The notes beneath the pieces were generated by a model, which saw only the letters and a program-made list of their open reading frames with translations, did not search any database and was not told where the DNA came from. A program made the translations under genes and the position numbers. Below, one piece after another: positions 6,641-8,439 of a stretch of DNA of 8,439 nucleotides (its first letter is position 1; every line of letters starts with the position of its first letter). The stretch comes from an uncultured Clostridia bacterium (GTDB lineage: Bacteria > Bacillota > Clostridia > TANB77 > CAG-508), in NCBI GenBank assembly GCA_947628395.1, contig CANQZP010000059.1, positions 1 to 8,439 on the forward strand, written 5' to 3'.

Positions 6641-6841
6641 TTAGTTAGCTCTTTGAACTTTTCCAGAACGTAAACATTTTGCACATACAGTTATTCTTTT
6701 TGGTTGACCATCAACAACTGCTTTTACTTTTCTTAAGTTTGGTTGCCATGTTCTAGAACTTCTTTTACTAATATGAGAACGTGTTATACTTAATTGATTT
6801 CCAAAATTAACACTTTTATCACAAATTGCACATTTTGCCAT
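6641..6841 (-). CDS. rpmB: 50S ribosomal protein L28 (zinc-binding form)
   Basis: This 66-residue protein of the large ribosomal subunit begins MAKCAICDKSV and carries NLSITRSHISKRSSR-like L28 features (here QLSITRSHISKRSSR), TWQPNLRKV and the end KCLRSGKVQRAN. Two CxxC pairs (Cys4/Cys7 and Cys53/Cys56) mark the zinc-ribbon paralogue; zinc-free L28 copies lack them, so this form would be favoured when zinc is sufficient. The ATG is preceded on the reverse strand by GGAGGTGC (plus 6849-6856). It is convergent with spoVM, its neighbour in B. subtilis as well. Upstream on the reverse strand a TTGTTT-17 bp-TAAACT promoter is possible but weak. Confidence 0.97.
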   Translation of the reverse strand: MAKCAICDKSVNFGNQLSITRSHISKRSSRTWQPNLRKVKAVVDGQPKRITVCAKCLRSGKVQRAN

Positions 6842-6972
6842 TATTTATGCACCTCCATTACTATTTTTTAAACTGACTATTAACAAGTTTAACATAGAAT
6901 TTCAAAAAAAACAAGAGTATTTTGAAAAAAAGTTGAATTTAAGAAACGTAATAGATAATTTTCCTATTTTAC

Positions 6973-7002
6973 TTGACGAAATCAGTATTTAAATGTTATA
7001 TT
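6973..7002 (+). promoter_or_regulatory. Putative sigma-A promoter for the 7009-7071 RNA and mntA-hepT
   Basis: TTGACG (6973-6978) and TATATT (6997-7002) are 18 bp apart, the best vegetative promoter match in the region. Initiation would fall near 7009, which places a terminator hairpin between the promoter and the toxin-antitoxin genes. Confidence 0.6.
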
Positions 7003-7008
7003 GTAATA

Positions 7009-7071
7009 CATAAGGGGCTGAAGACGGAAAAAAATAGTACCTTGGGTGTTTTTATGTCCAAGGTAATTTTT
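7009..7071 (+). ncRNA. Predicted short leader RNA or small RNA upstream of mntA
   Basis: The segment between the promoter's expected start and the end of a terminator U-tract is about 60 nt. It opens with a purine-rich part (AAGGGGCTGAAGACGG, 7012-7027, then an A run) and closes with the hairpin at 7038-7065. I do not recognise any riboswitch class in it. The upstream AAGG could pair with CCTT in the hairpin's 5' arm, giving an alternative fold, but that is only four pairs. It could be an attenuator leader of mntA or a free small RNA; the sequence does not decide between them. Confidence 0.4.
7038..7071 (+). terminator. Intrinsic terminator upstream of mntA
   Basis: An 8-bp stem TACCTTGG / CCAAGGTA with a 12-nt U-rich loop is followed directly by ATTTTTATT. 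It stands 53 bp before the mntA start and after the only good promoter seen, so it would limit read-through into the toxin-antitoxin genes. Confidence 0.7.
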
Positions 7072-7124
7072 ATTATGTAGGAAATTTCGTAAGTCAATTT
7101 TAAAATAAATTGGAGATTGATATA

Positions 7125-7466
7125 ATGAGTGAAAAGGTATATACGGTTAAAGAAATAAAAGAAATGATATATGACATTTTTAGAAAATATGGAATTGAAA
7201 AAGCATATATATTTGGTTCATATGCAAGGGGGGAAGCAGATAAAAAGTCTGACGTTGATATTATGATAAAAAAAGGAAATTTAAAAACACTTTTGCAGTT
7301 ATCTGCACTTGCTTATGAAATAGAACAAATATTGAAAAAGCAAGTTGATATTGTAGTTGAGGAAACATATACAGATGATATACAATATGATAGTGAAACA
7401 ATAAAGCTTGCTAAAAGTATATTTTATAATGAAGTGAAGAAAGAGAGATTAAATATATATGAGTAA
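7125..7466 (+). CDS. mntA: MntA-type antitoxin, minimal nucleotidyltransferase (MNT)
   Basis: This 113-residue protein belongs to the DNA polymerase beta-like nucleotidyltransferase superfamily. The core motif is complete: Gly31-Ser32, ten residues, then Asp43-Val-Asp45 (GSYARGEADKKSDVDI, the GSX10DXD form), and a third acidic ligand Asp75 in QVDIVVE. In characterised MntA-HepT systems the antitoxin uses ATP to add AMP groups to a tyrosine of the HEPN toxin, blocking its RNase activity. The start chosen is the ATG at 7125 with TGGAG 9 bp upstream; an in-frame TTG at 7110 overlaps that ribosome binding site and is unlikely. The last codons overlap the HepT start by 8 bp (ATGAGTAA), so translation is coupled. 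Transcription probably comes from the 6973 promoter past a terminator. Confidence 0.92.
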   Translation: MSEKVYTVKEIKEMIYDIFRKYGIEKAYIFGSYARGEADKKSDVDIMIKKGNLKTLLQLSALAYEIEQILKKQVDIVVEETYTDDIQYDSETIKLAKSIFYNEVKKERLNIYE

Positions 7467-7818
7467 TTTAAATAGAAATTTAACAGTGTTATTGCATATG
7501 AAAGAATACTGTGAACAAGTAGAAAAAGCTTTAGAAATATTTGGAAAAAGTATAGAAAATTTTAATAATAATGTTGTTTTTAGAAATGCAATTTCTATGC
7601 CTATATTTCAAATAGGAGAACTTGCTAATCATTTGACGAAAGATTATATTGAAATAACACAAAATGATATAAATTGGAATGAAATAAGGGGTATGAGAAA
7701 TCGTTTTGCACATGGATATTATGATATGGATTATAGTATTATTTTTGATACAGCAATAAAAGATATACCTATAATAAAGGAATTTATTGATAAAGAAATA
7801 CAGAAAGTTATAAAGTAA
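7459..7818 (+). CDS. hepT: HepT-type toxin, HEPN domain RNase (DUF86 family)
   Basis: This 119-residue, largely alpha-helical protein is the HEPN partner of the upstream MNT gene. The diagnostic RX4HXY motif is intact at Arg80-x4-His85-x-Tyr87, within MRNRFAHGYYDMD; Arg and His are the RNase active-site residues and Tyr87 is the position AMPylated by MntA in studied systems. The preceding helices carry FQIGELANHLTKDY, as usual in this family. Length agrees with full family members, so it looks functional. It is expected to dimerise and to cleave RNA (tRNA in studied cases) when not neutralised. The ATG overlaps the mntA 3' end by 8 bp; a separate strong ribosome binding site is weak or absent (AGAGATTAAAT), in line with coupling. 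Role could be plasmid/island stabilisation or phage defence. Confidence 0.93.
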   Translation: MSNLNRNLTVLLHMKEYCEQVEKALEIFGKSIENFNNNVVFRNAISMPIFQIGELANHLTKDYIEITQNDINWNEIRGMRNRFAHGYYDMDYSIIFDTAIKDIPIIKEFIDKEIQKVIK

Positions 7819-7934
7819 TAATTACGCTAACAGCATATAAAGAAATGAATAAAATTTATGATTATATTACAGGTGACTTATATGATGAAAGAGCAGCAAA
7901 AAGGTTAATGAATAAAGTAGAACAAGAAGTTTAA
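7806..7934 (+). pseudogene. Remnant of a RelE/ParE-family toxin gene
   Basis: Overlapping the hepT 3' end in another frame, an open stretch reads YKVIITLTAYKEMNKIYDYI, then TGDLYDERAAKRLMNKVEQEV and a stop (7932-7934). This matches the N-terminal third of RelE/ParE toxins, where a KxxYDYI...LYxxxAAKRL pattern forms the first two helices. No ATG, GTG or TTG with a ribosome binding site opens the frame at the proper place, and the later half (beta-sheet and catalytic region) is gone, replaced by AT-rich sequence. I read it as a decayed fragment left when hepT or flanking DNA was inserted or recombined. No antitoxin gene for it is visible. Confidence 0.6.
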
Positions 7935-7973
7935 TGATTAAAAATAAGATAACAAATTTTTAAAATAGTAATA

Positions 7974-7992
7974 AATTTACAAATTGTAAATT
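7974..7992. repeat. 19-bp AT-rich dyad upstream of the leader promoter
   Basis: AATTTACAA and TTGTAAATT are perfect 9-bp arms about a single central A, 17 bp upstream of the -35 box at 8010. It could be a regulator site or a chance palindrome in AT-rich DNA; no T-run follows it, so it is not a terminator. Confidence 0.35.
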
Positions 7993-8009
7993 AAATTAAA
8001 AAATTATCA

Positions 8010-8038
8010 TTGACTTTTTGTTTTTTTATATGTAAGAT
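8010..8038 (+). promoter_or_regulatory. Putative promoter of the leader region
   Basis: TTGACT (8010-8015) and TAAGAT (8033-8038) are 17 bp apart. Transcription would start near 8045, giving a leader that carries the short ORF, the AC tracts and the terminator at 8279-8320. Confidence 0.55.
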
Positions 8039-8047
8039 AATATTATC
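8036..8047. promoter_or_regulatory. 12-bp perfect palindrome over the -10/start region (possible operator)
   Basis: GATAATATTATC is self-complementary and lies over the -10 box and the expected transcription start, the usual place for a repressor operator. The base composition makes a chance palindrome possible. Confidence 0.4.
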
Positions 8048-8073
8048 AAATTTGGAAAGGAATGGGATTACAA

Positions 8074-8220
8074 ATGATGAACGCTGAAAGCCTTGAGAGA
8101 GTACACACACACACACACACCAGACTGTTGAACAAATGGAAAATTCAAAAAATGGATGCAGTATTTATGCGGGTTTGCAGACACAAAAAGTGTCATTTTT
8201 GGAATTGTTCAACAGCCTGA
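8074..8220 (+). CDS. Possible leader peptide (48 aa) reading through the AC tract
   Basis: Two adjacent ATG codons (8074, 8077) follow GGAAAGGAATGGG, a fair ribosome binding site. The frame reads MMNAESLERVHTHTHT, then RLLNKWKIQKMDAVFMRVC and RHKKCHFWNCSTA, ending at TGA 8218-8220. The alternating His-Thr run is the translated AC repeat; the tail holds three cysteines and two histidines (C-x4-C-x4-C type spacing). The ORF lies between a promoter and a strong terminator, as attenuation leader peptides do. If the AC tract changed by one dinucleotide, the start could join another frame that is open without stop from 8097 to the TAG at 8310. I do not recognise a family. Whether a functional peptide is made is uncertain. 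Confidence 0.4.
   Translation: MMNAESLERVHTHTHTRLLNKWKIQKMDAVFMRVCRHKKCHFWNCSTA
8103..8120 (+). repeat. Dinucleotide tract (AC)9
   Basis: Nine AC units lie inside the 48-codon ORF, directly against the left arm of the 99-bp inverted-repeat segment. Tracts of this length can slip during replication and change the reading frame. Confidence 0.95.
8121..8219. mobile_element. 99-bp segment bounded by 15-bp inverted repeats, set between AC tracts
   Basis: The left end CAGACTGTTGAACAA (8121-8135) and the reverse complement of the right end (8205-8219), CAGGCTGTTGAACAA, match at 14 of 15 positions. The interior is 69 bp and contains a small hairpin GACAC-AAAAA-GTGTC followed by ATTTTT (8180-8200). 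An AC tract abuts each end exactly, (AC)9 on the left and (AC)7 on the right, as would result if a tiny inverted-repeat element had entered an AC microsatellite and duplicated or split it. No transposase is encoded. Alternatively the arms form a long RNA stem within the leader. I cannot assign a known element. Confidence 0.5.
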
Positions 8221-8233
8221 CACACACACACAC
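8220..8233 (+). repeat. Dinucleotide tract (AC)7
   Basis: Seven AC units directly follow the right inverted-repeat arm, mirroring the (AC)9 on the other side. Confidence 0.95.
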
Positions 8234-8278
8234 AAATATTTCTTTAAATAATATAGGGAAAAACATAGATAAGTTTAG

Positions 8279-8320
8279 AGTCTATGGGTTTTGTGATACG
8301 CAAAATCTGTAGGCTTTTTT
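8279..8320 (+). terminator. Strong intrinsic terminator (attenuator candidate)
   Basis: AGTCTATGGGTTTTG (8279-8293) pairs with CAAAATCTGTAGGCT (8301-8315) over 15 positions without mismatch in RNA (four are G-U pairs), with loop TGATACG, followed by six T (8315-8320). It stands after the leader ORF and before the GC-richer DNA that runs off the window, so it may act as an attenuator for a gene beyond the edge. Confidence 0.85.
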
Positions 8321-8336
8321 CGTGCATAAAAATTTT

Positions 8337-8358
8337 GGGGGCGTTTACGACCGCTCCC
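8337..8358 (+). repeat. Hairpin GGGGGCG / CGCTCCC in GC-rich end region
   Basis: Seven pairs (one G-U) with an 8-nt loop TTTACGAC lie 17 bp beyond the terminator. No U-tract follows directly. Confidence 0.55.
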
Positions 8359-8396
8359 AGGGATTTATCTATTTTTCTGGTTGTTTTTCCCCAATG

Positions 8397-8429
8397 GCGC
8401 TGTAACCATACTAACGTATGTAACAGCGC
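8397..8429. repeat. Two-tier inverted repeat near the window edge
   Basis: GCGCTGT / ACAGCGC encloses CATAC / GTATG with a TAAC loop. About 47% of the last 99 bases are G or C, unlike the AT-rich rest. It could be a protein binding site, part of a transfer or integration site, or leader structure; nothing here decides. Confidence 0.6.
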
Positions 8430-8439
8430 TCATCGGTCC

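Noticed and set aside
7009..7071. Known riboswitch upstream of mntA
   Set aside because: The segment is short and lacks the conserved cores of classes I could compare by eye (TPP, SAM, preQ1, fluoride, guanidine, c-di-GMP, manganese); the downstream genes are not metabolic or transport genes.
7110..7466. Longer MntA from a TTG at 7110
   Set aside because: That TTG is part of the TTGGAG ribosome binding site serving the ATG at 7125; the shorter start gives proper spacing and the usual family length.
7531..7713. Reverse open frame of 60 codons inside hepT
   Set aside because: It lies wholly antisense to the intact hepT gene and has no features of its own.
8180..8200. GACAC-AAAAA-GTGTC-ATTTTT as a separate terminator
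   Set aside because: The stem has only five pairs with low GC content; it is kept as an internal hairpin of the 99-bp segment and not called separately.
8103..8233. CRISPR array or tandem-repeat array
   Set aside because: The repeats are simple AC dinucleotides and one inverted repeat; there are no regularly spaced direct repeats with unique spacers.
8127..8250. TGA at 8127 as a selenocysteine codon in a third open frame
   Set aside because: The frame is open after the TGA, but no start lies in that frame with the ATG, no clear selenocysteine insertion element follows, and simple chance in a short segment explains it.

Overview
The window is AT-rich DNA (apart from two GC-richer patches) from the chromosome of an endospore-forming member of the Clostridia (Bacillota). 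The evidence is the gene order rlmN - stp - prkC - rpe ... spoVM - rpmB, which follows the Bacillus/Clostridium housekeeping cluster; a 25-residue SpoVM homologue, a protein found only in endospore formers; a PASTA-domain Hanks kinase; and strong AGGAGG-type ribosome binding sites. I cannot name a genus or species.

Positions 1-3275 form one forward operon: the 3' part of rlmN (23S rRNA/tRNA adenine C2 methyltransferase), the PP2C phosphatase stp/prpC and its partner kinase prkC. In most relatives the GTPase gene rsgA lies between prkC and rpe. Here that place holds about 190 bp of stacked hairpins ending in a GC-rich palindrome (3312-3487), which looks like an inserted repeat. Next come rpe and a translationally coupled gene for a secreted/membrane beta-helix protein (4195-5424), closed by a strong hairpin terminator. 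The beta-helix gene sits where B. subtilis has thiN.

Positions 5445-6257 carry a short reverse unit: nth (endonuclease III, complete 4Fe-4S motif) followed by a 42-aa four-cysteine protein that starts with TTG. Its stop codon lies inside the shared terminator. Divergent from nth is a forward pair of very small genes, a 49-aa two-helix membrane protein (6336-6485) and spoVM (6505-6582). A bidirectional terminator separates them from reverse-strand rpmB (ribosomal protein L28).

Beyond rpmB the window turns accessory. A promoter and terminator define a predicted RNA of about 60 nt (about 7009-7071). It precedes an intact MntA-HepT (MNT/HEPN) toxin-antitoxin pair, whose genes overlap by 8 bp and carry the full GSX10DXD and RX4HXY motifs. 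A promoterless RelE/ParE toxin fragment follows directly. From about 8010 there is a leader-like region: a promoter with a palindrome over its -10 box, a 48-codon ORF running through an (AC)9 tract, a 99-bp segment bounded by 15-bp inverted repeats and set between (AC)9 and (AC)7, then a 15-bp intrinsic terminator. Beyond the terminator the DNA is markedly GC-richer (about 47%), with two more hairpins, to the window edge. This end reads as the regulatory leader of a mobile or horizontally acquired element whose genes lie outside the window. It is the best candidate here for something undescribed.
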